Source of the DNA: Hydrogenophaga sp.
GTDB taxonomy: Bacteria > Pseudomonadota > Gammaproteobacteria > Burkholderiales > Burkholderiaceae_C
NCBI RefSeq assembly: GCF_018780385.1
Contig: NZ_JADMJO010000003.1
Span: 124,001 to 188,000, forward strand
Reading direction: 5' to 3'
Length of the DNA: 64,000 bases
The position numbers and the translations under genes are program-made. Below are positions 57,689 to 64,000 of the stretch, one piece after another. The notes below the pieces were generated by a model, which saw only the letters and a program-made list of their open reading frames with translations, was not told the DNA's origin and searched no databases. Every line of letters starts with the position of its first letter. Position 1 is the stretch's first letter.

Positions 57689-60600
57689 ATGGACCTGCCC
57701 AAACTCACCCCCGGCAAACGCTTCACCCTGCCCCACCCGGGCGGCTCGGCCGACGCGCTGTTGCTGGCGAAGCTGGCCGCGCGCGACAAGGCCGCGGGCC
57801 GGCTCACGGCCATCATCACGTCGGACGCCAACGACGCGCAGCGCCTCATCGACGAGATGGCGTTCTTCGCACCCGAGCTGCGCTGCGCCCTCTTCCCCGA
57901 CTGGGAAACCCTGCCCTACGACACCTTCTCGCCACACCAGGATCTGATCAGCGAACGGCTGGCCACCCTCTGGCGCATCTCGCAGCGCGACAAGGAGACC
58001 GGCGCCGACGTGGTCCTGGTGCCCGCGACCACCGCGCTCTACCGCGTGGCGCCGCCAGCGTTTCTCGCCGGCTACACCTTCCAGTTCAAGGTCAAGCAAA
58101 AGCTGGACGAGGCGCGTCTGAAGAGCCAGCTCACGCTGGCGGGTTACCAGCATGTGACGCAGGTGGTGAGCCCGGGCGAATACGCGGTGCGCGGTGGCCT
58201 GATCGATCTCTTCCCCATGGGCAGCCCCGTGCCCTACCGCGTGGACCTGTTCGACGACGAGATCGACAGCATCCGCACCTTTGACCCCGACAGCCAGCGC
58301 AGCCTGTACCCGGTGCCCGAGGTGCGGCTGCTGCCCGGGCGCGAATTTCCCATGGACGACGCGGCGCGCGCGAAATTCCGCAGCCGCTGGCGCGAACTGC
58401 TCGATGGGGACCCGACCAAGAGCCGCATCTACAAGGACATGGGCAACGGCGTGGCCACCGCCGGTATCGAGTACTACCTGCCGCTGTTCTTCGACGACAC
58501 CGCCACCGTGTTCGACTACCTCGGTGCGGACGCCACGGTGGTGCTGCACGGTGACCTGGAGCCCGCGTTCCAGCGCTTCTGGCAGGACACGAAAGACCGC
58601 TACCGCCTGGTGCACGGCGACCCGGAGCGCCCGGTGTTGCCACCCGAGTCGCTGTTCCTGGGCGTGGAGCAGTTCTATGCGCGGGCCAACGAGCACGCGC
58701 AGCTCGCCATCAAATCCGTTCGCCCTGAGCTTGCCCTTCGACAGGCTCAGGGCGATCGGGAGCCAGAGGCTTCGACAGGCTCAGCCCGAACGGCGTTTGT
58801 GCAATTCAACGGATTGCCAGACCTCTCCGTGGTGCGTGGTGCCGAAGACCCGCTGTCCCGCCTGCAAGGCCACATCCGCAACACGGCGCAGCGTGTGCTG
58901 TTGCTGGCCGAAAGCGATGGCCGGCGCGAGAGCCTGCTCGACTTTCTGCGCGCGAGCGGCGTCAACCCTCCGGCCTTCGACTCCTTGCTGGAGTTCCAGA
59001 CCAGCAGCGAGAAGCTCGGCATCGCCACCGCCGCACTGGCCACGGGTTTTTCTTGGCTGGAAGACGGCATCGACTTCGTCACCGAGACCGAGCTGTTTGC
59101 CGCGAGTCCCACCACGCGCAGGCGCAAGAAGCAGGAACAGGTCAGCGACGTCGACGCACTGATCAAGGACCTCTCCGAGCTCAACCTGGGCGATCCGGTG
59201 GTGCACATCGCCCACGGCATCGGGCGCTACCGCGGCCTGATCAACCTGGACATGGGCGAGAAGAACGCAGACGGCACGCCAGCGCTGATGGAGTTCCTGC
59301 ACCTGGAGTACGCCGACAAGGCCGTGCTCTACGTGCCGGTGAGCCAGCTGCAACTGATCGGCCGCTACACCGGCGTGGGCGCCGACGAAGCGCCCTTGCA
59401 CCGCCTGGGCAGCGGTCAATGGGAGAAAGCCAAGCGCAAGGCAGCCGAGCAGGTGCGCGACGCCGCAGCCGAACTGCTCAACATCTACGCCCGCCGAGCC
59501 GCGCGCCAGGGCCACGCCTTCCGCTACTCGGCGCAGGACTACGAGGTGTTCGCCAACGACTTCGGTTTCGAGGAAACCGCCGACCAGCGCGCGGCCATCC
59601 ACGCCGTCATCCAGGACATGATCAGCCCGCGCCCGATGGACCGGCTGGTGTGTGGCGACGTGGGCTTCGGCAAGACCGAGGTCGCGCTGCGCGCGGCCTT
59701 CGTGGCCGTGACCGGTGGGCGCCAGGTGGCCCTGCTGGCGCCCACCACGCTGCTCGCCGAGCAGCACTACCAGACGCTGGTGGACCGCTTCGCCAAGTGG
59801 CCGGTGAAGATCGCCGAGATGAGCCGCTTCCGCTCCGCCAAGGAAATCACCTTGGCGGCCAAGGGCCTGGCCGATGGTTCGGTGGACATCGTGGTCGGCA
59901 CGCACAAGCTGCTGAGCGAAAGCGTGAAGTTCAAGGACCTGGGCCTGCTCATCATCGATGAGGAACACCGTTTCGGCGTGCGCCACAAGGAGCAGATGAA
60001 GGCGCTGCGCGCCGAGGTCGACGTGCTCACGCTCACCGCCACACCGATCCCACGCACGCTGGGTATGGCACTCGAAGGCCTGCGCGACCTGTCGGTGATC
60101 GCCACCGCGCCGCAGCGCCGCCTGGCCATCAAGACCTTCGTGCGCAACGAGGGCAACGGCGTGATCCGCGAAGCCGTGCTGCGCGAACTCAAGCGCGGCG
60201 GGCAGGTGTACTTCCTGCACAACGAGGTCGACACGATCGAGAACCGCCGGCAGAAGCTCGAAGAGCTGCTGCCCGAGGCGCGCATTGCGATTGCCCACGG
60301 CCAGATGCCCGAGCGCGAACTGGAACGCGTGATGCGCGACTTCGTGGCGCAGCGCTTCAACGTGCTGCTGTGCTCCACCATCATCGAGACCGGCATCGAC
60401 GTGCCCACGGCCAACACAATCGTGATGGCGCGCGCCGACAAGTTCGGCCTGGCGCAATTGCACCAGCTGCGCGGGCGCGTGGGCCGCAGCCACCACCAGG
60501 CCTACGCCTACCTCATGGTCCCCGACATCGAGGGCCTCACCAAACAGGCTGCGCAGCGGCTGGACGCGATCCAGCAGATGGAAGAACTCGGCAGCGGCTT

Positions 60601-61228
60601 TTACCTGGCCATGCACGACCTGGAGATCCGCGGTGCGGGCGAGGTGCTGGGCGAGAACCAGAGCGGCAACATGCTGGAAGTCGGTTTCCAGCTCTACAAC
60701 GAGATGCTCAGCGAAGCCGTGCGCTCGCTCAAGGCCGGCCGAGAACCCGACCTGCTCTCTCCCCTCTCGGTCACCACCGACATCAACCTGCACGCACCGG
60801 CCTTGCTGCCCAGCGACTACTGCGGCGATGTGCACCTGCGCCTGTCGTTCTACAAGAAGCTCGCCACCGCGCAGACCACCGACCAGGTGGACGGTCTGCT
60901 GGAAGAAATCGTGGACCGCTTCGGCAAACTGCCACCCCAGGCGCAGACGCTGGTCGACGTGCACCGCCTGCGCGTGCTGAGCGCTCCTTACGGTGTGGTC
61001 AAGGTCGACGCCGCACCAGGGGTGGTGCAGATCACCTTCCGCCCCAATCCACCGTTCGACTCGATGCGCATCATCGAGCTGATCCAGAAGAACCGCCACA
61101 TCAAACTCGCTGGCAACGAGAAGCTGCGCATCGAGCGCGCTCTGCCCGAGGTGAAAGACCGCGTGCAGCTGGTGCGCGACGTGCTGCGATCGCTTGGTCA
61201 ACCCATCCAACAACCCGTCACTGCCTGA
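57689..61228 (+). CDS. mfd: transcription-repair coupling factor Mfd
   Basis: 1179 residues. SF2 translocase that removes stalled RNA polymerase and recruits UvrA. N-terminal UvrB-like region (FPDWETLPYDTFSPHQDLIS; VVSPGEYAVRGGLIDLFPMG), RNAP-interacting domain (about 510-580), Walker A in CGDVGFGKTEVALRAAF near residue 660, DEEH box (IIDEEHRFGVRHKEQMK), helicase motif VI region (LHQLRGRVGRSHHQAYAYL) and the C-terminal TRCF domain. Start MDLPKLTPGKRF is the family start; 28 open codons upstream are ignored. A repeat-derived insert occupies residues 343-369. Confidence 0.96.
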   Translation: MDLPKLTPGKRFTLPHPGGSADALLLAKLAARDKAAGRLTAIITSDANDAQRLIDEMAFFAPELRCALFPDWETLPYDTFSPHQDLISERLATLWRISQRDKETGADVVLVPATTALYRVAPPAFLAGYTFQFKVKQKLDEARLKSQLTLAGYQHVTQVVSPGEYAVRGGLIDLFPMGSPVPYRVDLFDDEIDSIRTFDPDSQRSLYPVPEVRLLPGREFPMDDAARAKFRSRWRELLDGDPTKSRIYKDMGNGVATAGIEYYLPLFFDDTATVFDYLGADATVVLHGDLEPAFQRFWQDTKDRYRLVHGDPERPVLPPESLFLGVEQFYARANEHAQLAIKSVRPELALRQAQGDREPEASTGSARTAFVQFNGLPDLSVVRGAEDPLSRLQGHIRNTAQRVLLLAESDGRRESLLDFLRASGVNPPAFDSLLEFQTSSEKLGIATAALATGFSWLEDGIDFVTETELFAASPTTRRRKKQEQVSDVDALIKDLSELNLGDPVVHIAHGIGRYRGLINLDMGEKNADGTPALMEFLHLEYADKAVLYVPVSQLQLIGRYTGVGADEAPLHRLGSGQWEKAKRKAAEQVRDAAAELLNIYARRAARQGHAFRYSAQDYEVFANDFGFEETADQRAAIHAVIQDMISPRPMDRLVCGDVGFGKTEVALRAAFVAVTGGRQVALLAPTTLLAEQHYQTLVDRFAKWPVKIAEMSRFRSAKEITLAAKGLADGSVDIVVGTHKLLSESVKFKDLGLLIIDEEHRFGVRHKEQMKALRAEVDVLTLTATPIPRTLGMALEGLRDLSVIATAPQRRLAIKTFVRNEGNGVIREAVLRELKRGGQVYFLHNEVDTIENRRQKLEELLPEARIAIAHGQMPERELERVMRDFVAQRFNVLLCSTIIETGIDVPTANTIVMARADKFGLAQLHQLRGRVGRSHHQAYAYLMVPDIEGLTKQAAQRLDAIQQMEELGSGFYLAMHDLEIRGAGEVLGENQSGNMLEVGFQLYNEMLSEAVRSLKAGREPDLLSPLSVTTDINLHAPALLPSDYCGDVHLRLSFYKKLATAQTTDQVDGLLEEIVDRFGKLPPQAQTLVDVHRLRVLSAPYGVVKVDAAPGVVQITFRPNPPFDSMRIIELIQKNRHIKLAGNEKLRIERALPEVKDRVQLVRDVLRSLGQPIQQPVTA
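58717..58793. repeat. REPIN-like inverted pair (TTCGACAGGCTCAGCCCGAA family) inside mfd
   Basis: A unit starting CCGTTCGCCCTGAGCTTG at 58717, its partial inverted copy at 58736-58755, and a full unit at 58768-58793 identical over 26 bases to those in aceF and before serB. Translated in frame as a segment beginning SVRPELALRQAQGDREPE, at the junction of the UvrB-like and next domains. Confidence 0.85.
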
Positions 61229-61244
61229 AGGCACTCCACCCACC

Positions 61245-61270
61245 CCGTTCGGGCTGAGCCTGTCGAAGCC
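61245..61270. repeat. REP unit between mfd and serB
   Basis: Single 26-base unit, reverse orientation of the units at 58768-58793 and 10087-10112, in the 53-base gap before serB. Confidence 0.88.
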
Positions 61271-61281
61271 CCCGCCAACCC

Positions 61282-62007
61282 ATGACCACCGCCACCGAAT
61301 TCGCCTCCGGCCTCACCGTTCAAGGCTTCACGCCGCCACTCAAGCTCAGCGACTTCAAGCTGATCGCCTTCGACATGGACTCCACGCTCATCAGCATCGA
61401 GTGCGTGGACGAGATTGCCGACGCCGTGGGCAAGAAGGCCGAGGTGGCCGCGATCACCGAGGCGGCCATGCGCGGCGAGATCACCGACTACAAGGACAGC
61501 CTGCGCCAGCGCGTGGCACTGCTGCGCGGCGTCACCATCGCCGACATGGAGCAGGTCTACACCGAGCGCCTGCGCATCAACCCCGGCGCGGCCGAGCTCA
61601 TCACCGCCTGCAAGGCCGCGGGTCTGAAAGTGCTGCTGGTCTCGGGCGGCTTCACCTTCTTCAGCGAACGCGTGCGCGAGCGTCTGGGCATCGACTTCAC
61701 GCGCGCCAACGTGCTCGAAGTGGAAAGCGGTCCCAACTGCGGCCAGCTCACCGGCCGCATGGTCGACCAACCCTGGGGCGACATTTGCGACGGCGCCGAG
61801 AAGCGCCGCACCCTGCTTGAAGTGGCCTCGCTGCTGGGCATCGAGCCTGCACAGTGCATCGCCATGGGCGACGGCGCCAACGACCTGCCCATGATGAGCG
61901 TGGCGGGTCTTTCGGTGGCGTACCACGCCAAGCCCGCGGTGCGCGCGCAGGCGATGGTGTCCATCAACGAAGGCGGACTCGACCGTCTGCTCAACGTCCT
62001 TCGCTGA
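61282..62007 (+). CDS. serB: phosphoserine phosphatase
   Basis: 241 residues, HAD superfamily. Last step of serine synthesis. Nucleophile motif AFDMDSTLISIECVDEIAD (Asp31, Asp33), motif II VLLVSGGFTFFSERV, and MGDGANDLPMMSVAGLSVAY. No ACT domain, as in many betaproteobacteria. ATG right after the repeat unit, with little Shine-Dalgarno. Probably cotranscribed with mfd. Confidence 0.96.
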   Translation: MTTATEFASGLTVQGFTPPLKLSDFKLIAFDMDSTLISIECVDEIADAVGKKAEVAAITEAAMRGEITDYKDSLRQRVALLRGVTIADMEQVYTERLRINPGAAELITACKAAGLKVLLVSGGFTFFSERVRERLGIDFTRANVLEVESGPNCGQLTGRMVDQPWGDICDGAEKRRTLLEVASLLGIEPAQCIAMGDGANDLPMMSVAGLSVAYHAKPAVRAQAMVSINEGGLDRLLNVLR

Positions 62008-62020
62008 AGCGTCGTTGCCC

Positions 62021-62069
62021 TTTGCATGAAGGTGCGACAGCGCACAGACGACATGCAAATCTCTTTTTA
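62021..62069 (+). terminator. nested-hairpin terminator after serB
   Basis: Outer stem TTTGCATG/CATGCAAA (62021-62028 with 62052-62059) encloses an inner stem GTGCG/CGCAC (62032-62036 with 62041-62045), then TCTCTTTTTAG. Confidence 0.65.
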
Positions 62070-62167
62070 GAGTCTGCACATTGGCGGTGGGGCTTGATGC
62101 CCCGCACCATGCGATGACCTTGCAAGCATGTTGGGCCACGCGTCTCAACCACTCCAAGGAACACTCC

Positions 62168-62485
62168 ATGAAAACACGTCAATTTTTCCCCATCGTCATG
62201 CTCGCCGTGGCCGCTTCCGTCATGACTTTGGCTGGGTGCTCCTCCACCTCCAAGCAGTCTAGTACCGGTCAGTACATCGACGACACCGCCATCACCGGCA
62301 AGGTGAAGGCCGCGATCTTCAATGACGCTTCTCTCAAATCGGCGGAAATCAACGTCGAGACCTTCAAGGGCGCCGTGCAGCTCAGCGGCTTCGTGAATTC
62401 GCAAGCCGATATCCAGCGTGCCGTGGCCGTGACTCAAGGCGTCTCGGGCGTGAAGTCGGTCAAGAACGACATGCGTCTGAAGTAA
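62168..62485 (+). CDS. BON-domain lipoprotein
   Basis: 105 residues. A lipoprotein signal peptide with lipobox LAGC (Cys24) precedes one BON domain (YIDDTAITGKVKAAIFNDAS; VQLSGFVNSQADIQRAV), similar to half of OsmY or to periplasmic transport-associated lipoproteins. Clear AAGGAA upstream. First of a run of small envelope genes; BON proteins in relatives are induced by osmotic or envelope stress. Confidence 0.88.
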   Translation: MKTRQFFPIVMLAVAASVMTLAGCSSTSKQSSTGQYIDDTAITGKVKAAIFNDASLKSAEINVETFKGAVQLSGFVNSQADIQRAVAVTQGVSGVKSVKNDMRLK

Positions 62486-62530
62486 GCCGCAGCCGCTCTT
62501 TTTTTACAGTCAACGCCAAAGGAGATCACC

Positions 62531-62755
62531 ATGAAATCCATTGCATCGCGCTCAATGACGATCGCAGCTTCCATCGCCTTGCTCGCCGGCCTCACCGCCT
62601 GCAGCGGCATGTCGCGCCAAGACCAGAACACCGCCATTGGTGCGGGTGCTGGTGCGGTGGGCGGCGCCGTCCTCACCGGCGGCAGCACGATGGGCACCCT
62701 GGGAGGTGCTGCCATCGGGGGCCTGATCGGCAATCAGGTCGATACCAAGAAGTGA
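62531..62755 (+). CDS. glycine-zipper lipoprotein (OsmB-like)
   Basis: 74 residues. Signal peptide with lipobox LTAC (Cys24). The rest is a Gly-rich 2TM glycine zipper (AIGAGAGAVGGAVLTGG; LGGAAIGGLIGNQVD). Good AAAGGAG Shine-Dalgarno. Outer-membrane or inner-leaflet lipoprotein of unknown role, stress-linked in enterobacteria. A 8-bp intercistronic hairpin (62761-62768 with 62773-62780) follows it. Confidence 0.88.
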   Translation: MKSIASRSMTIAASIALLAGLTACSGMSRQDQNTAIGAGAGAVGGAVLTGGSTMGTLGGAAIGGLIGNQVDTKK

Positions 62756-62814
62756 TCCACAAGCCGGCCAGCGCCGGCTTCGGATCCATTGTTCAACCCT
62801 TATGAAAGACGCTC

Positions 62815-63189
62815 ATGATCAAGTCTGACGATCTCTCCACTTTGGCTCACGACGCGGCGCAAACCGCGGAACGTGCCGCCCATTCAGCCCGCAACGGCAT
62901 CGGCCAAGGCCTGCATGAAATGTCCAACGGACTGGAGCATGCGCGCTCGGAAACCGGACAAGCCCTGCGCCAGTTGGCCTCCGATTCGGACGCGCTGCTG
63001 CACCGTGGCATCGACAAGGTGCGTGGCGGTGCTGACCAGCTGCGTGAAAAATCGCTGCACGCCAAAGATGCGGCCACCACCTACATCCAGCACGAACCCA
63101 TGAAGTCGATACTCATGGCCGCAGCTGTCGGCGCTGGGCTGATGGCGCTCGTGGCACTGTTCAGCCGCAACCACCACTCCGGCCGCTGA
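62815..63189 (+). CDS. DUF883 / YqjD-ElaB-like membrane protein
   Basis: 124 residues. Long amphipathic helical N-terminal region (Ala/Glu/His rich, about 1-90) and a single C-terminal transmembrane segment (SILMAAAVGAGLMALVALFS), the tail-anchored pattern of the YqjD/ElaB family, which bind stationary-phase ribosomes in E. coli. Start at ATG 62815. Confidence 0.85.
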   Translation: MIKSDDLSTLAHDAAQTAERAAHSARNGIGQGLHEMSNGLEHARSETGQALRQLASDSDALLHRGIDKVRGGADQLREKSLHAKDAATTYIQHEPMKSILMAAAVGAGLMALVALFSRNHHSGR

Positions 63190-63207
63190 TCGCGGGCGCA
63201 AACGTCC

Positions 63208-63591
63208 ATGCTCCACCCCGTGTTCCGCCTCGCGGCGTCACAACCGCAACTGCTGGCGGAACACGCCGCGGGCTATGTCGGCCTGTTGGCCGAAGAACTG
63301 GCCGAGAGCGGTGCGCACTTCAAACGGCGCATCACCTGGCAGATCGTCGGGCTGCTGGGCTTGATGGTGGCAGCCATTCTCGGCGGCGTGGCCCTGTTGT
63401 TGTGGGCTTCGTTGCCAGCGGTGTCGATGCAGCAGCCTTGGTTGTTGTGGTTCGTCCCGCTGGTGCCGGCGGTGCTCGGTGCGCTGGCGCTGTGGGCGTC
63501 CAGCAGCGATAACGCGCAACCCGCTTTTGCCACACTGCGCGAGCAGCTTGATCAAGATGCCGCCATGTTGCGCAGAACCACATCGCCATGA
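63208..63591 (+). CDS. YqjE-like (phage-holin-fold) membrane protein
   Basis: 127 residues with two hydrophobic helices (QIVGLLGLMVAAILGGVALLLW; WLLWFVPLVPAVLGALALWA) and a short charged N-terminus, as in the YqjE/holin superfamily III family. Its stop overlaps the next start by four bases. Confidence 0.8.
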   Translation: MLHPVFRLAASQPQLLAEHAAGYVGLLAEELAESGAHFKRRITWQIVGLLGLMVAAILGGVALLLWASLPAVSMQQPWLLWFVPLVPAVLGALALWASSSDNAQPAFATLREQLDQDAAMLRRTTSP

Positions 63592-63953
63592 ACCACGCTG
63601 AATCTGCCCAGCAGCGGCTGGCACGCAGTCGAGCCCAGATGATGTTGTGGTTGGACACCGATCACTCGCGTCGCGAAGCTTTTTCGCACAGCGGTCTGGG
63701 CCAGTTCTCGGCGCTGCCGTGGGTCCGGAGCATCGGCAATCATCCGCTGGCCAGCCTGGCCTTTGGGGCTCTCACGAGATGGTGGATGAAGCCGCGTGCG
63801 ACGCAATCATCCACAGCCCGTGTGCTGGCGCTGGGCACGGGCCTGGGCCTGCTGCGCCGTCGGCCGCTGCTCACCGTGGCCACCGTCACGGTGATCGGCG
63901 CATTGGCCTGGTGGACCCAGTTCCGCAAGCGTCCCCCTGCTCGATTGAAATAA
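63588..63953 (+). CDS. YqjK-like membrane-associated protein
   Basis: 121 residues, basic; an amphipathic N-terminal part and hydrophobic stretches near residues 80-107 (ARVLALGTGLGLL; PLLTVATVTVIGALAWW). Position after YqjD- and YqjE-like genes suggests the yqjDEK arrangement. Homology is weak by eye. Confidence 0.6.
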   Translation: MNHAESAQQRLARSRAQMMLWLDTDHSRREAFSHSGLGQFSALPWVRSIGNHPLASLAFGALTRWWMKPRATQSSTARVLALGTGLGLLRRRPLLTVATVTVIGALAWWTQFRKRPPARLK

Positions 63954-63969
63954 GAAACAAGGAATCATC

Positions 63970-64000
63970 ATGCTTTACACCATTGCCGTCGTGCTGCTCG
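63970..64000 (+). CDS. start of a small membrane protein (runs off window)
   Basis: ATG with AAGGA upstream; the ten visible codons read MLYTIAVVLL, the N-terminus of lmo0937/DUF5670-type small membrane proteins often found in stress clusters. The remainder is outside the window. Confidence 0.5.
   Translation, partial: MLYTIAVVLL

Noticed and set aside
58781-61243. 820-codon minus-strand opening
   Set aside because: Shadow of mfd; no motifs.

Overview
The window is GC-rich chromosomal DNA of a betaproteobacterium, most likely a Comamonadaceae member (Hydrogenophaga/Acidovorax/Rhodoferax type). This is inferred from gene order (rpsB-tsf-pyrH-frr-uppS-cdsA-dxr-rseP-bamA-skp-lpxD-fabZ-lpxA-lpxB-rnhB, carA-x-carB-greA-DUF4149), from a Bug-type solute receptor, from PHB-metabolism genes (phaR, bdhA), from a lipoyl-domain-bearing LpdA, and from dispersed palindromes of the TTCGACAGGCTCAGCCCGAA and CCCTCTCCCGC families. 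I see no prophage, insertion sequence, integrase, toxin-antitoxin pair or CRISPR array. Nearly all of the window is core genome.

Layout. 1-2.1 kb: the 5' two-thirds of prpE and an isochorismatase-type hydrolase. 2.1-7.1 kb: a TetR regulator, a divergent NlpC/P60 lipid-envelope hydrolase, and a small catabolic-looking cluster (Bug receptor and LysR regulator, with a divergent secreted alpha/beta hydrolase). 7.2-13.4 kb: the pyruvate dehydrogenase operon aceE-aceF-lpdA on the minus strand. 13.6-16.8 kb: a divergent PAS-histidine kinase/FixJ-type regulator pair. 16.9-24.6 kb: folD, then a minus-strand block read as trmH-carA-unknown-carB-greA-DUF4149. 24.6-39.1 kb: one continuous minus-strand block from rpsB down to rnhB/trmH covering translation factors, UMP kinase, isoprenoid (dxr, uppS), phospholipid (cdsA), outer-membrane assembly (rseP, bamA, skp) and lipid A (lpxD, fabZ, lpxA, lpxB). 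39.4-46.3 kb: a FAD amino-acid dehydrogenase, nnr, yggT, a glutamine-amidotransferase hydrolase, RNase R and tRNA-Leu(CAG). 46.4-52.1 kb: rimO, phaR, tRNA-Val(GAC), relA and an alpha/beta hydrolase. 52.1-57.6 kb: bdhA, a SIMPL protein with a small secreted partner, ompR-envZ, ispF and ispD. 57.7-64 kb: mfd, serB and a run of small membrane or lipoprotein genes that looks like an envelope-stress module (BON lipoprotein, glycine-zipper lipoprotein, YqjD-, YqjE- and YqjK-like proteins, and the first codons of a small membrane protein).

How the genes work together. The rpsB-to-lpxB block couples protein synthesis to envelope growth. dxr here, with ispD/ispF further on, supplies the MEP pathway whose product feeds uppS. 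carAB and pyrH serve pyrimidine synthesis. prpE, the PDH operon, bdhA and phaR are acyl-CoA/PHB carbon metabolism. relA, mfd, greA, rnr and the stress lipoproteins are stress and transcription-coupled functions.

The most unusual feature is that palindromic REP/REPIN-like elements from two unrelated families lie in frame inside housekeeping genes: in the interdomain linkers of lpdA and aceF and at a domain junction of mfd, with one further intergenic copy before serB. Other points of interest are a shared ten-base extended -10 motif in front of rpsB and both tRNA genes, phased direct repeats in the PDH/sensor-kinase divergent region, a probable leaderless NlpC/P60 transcript, and an uncharacterised gene between carA and carB. 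No clearly novel multi-gene system is visible.
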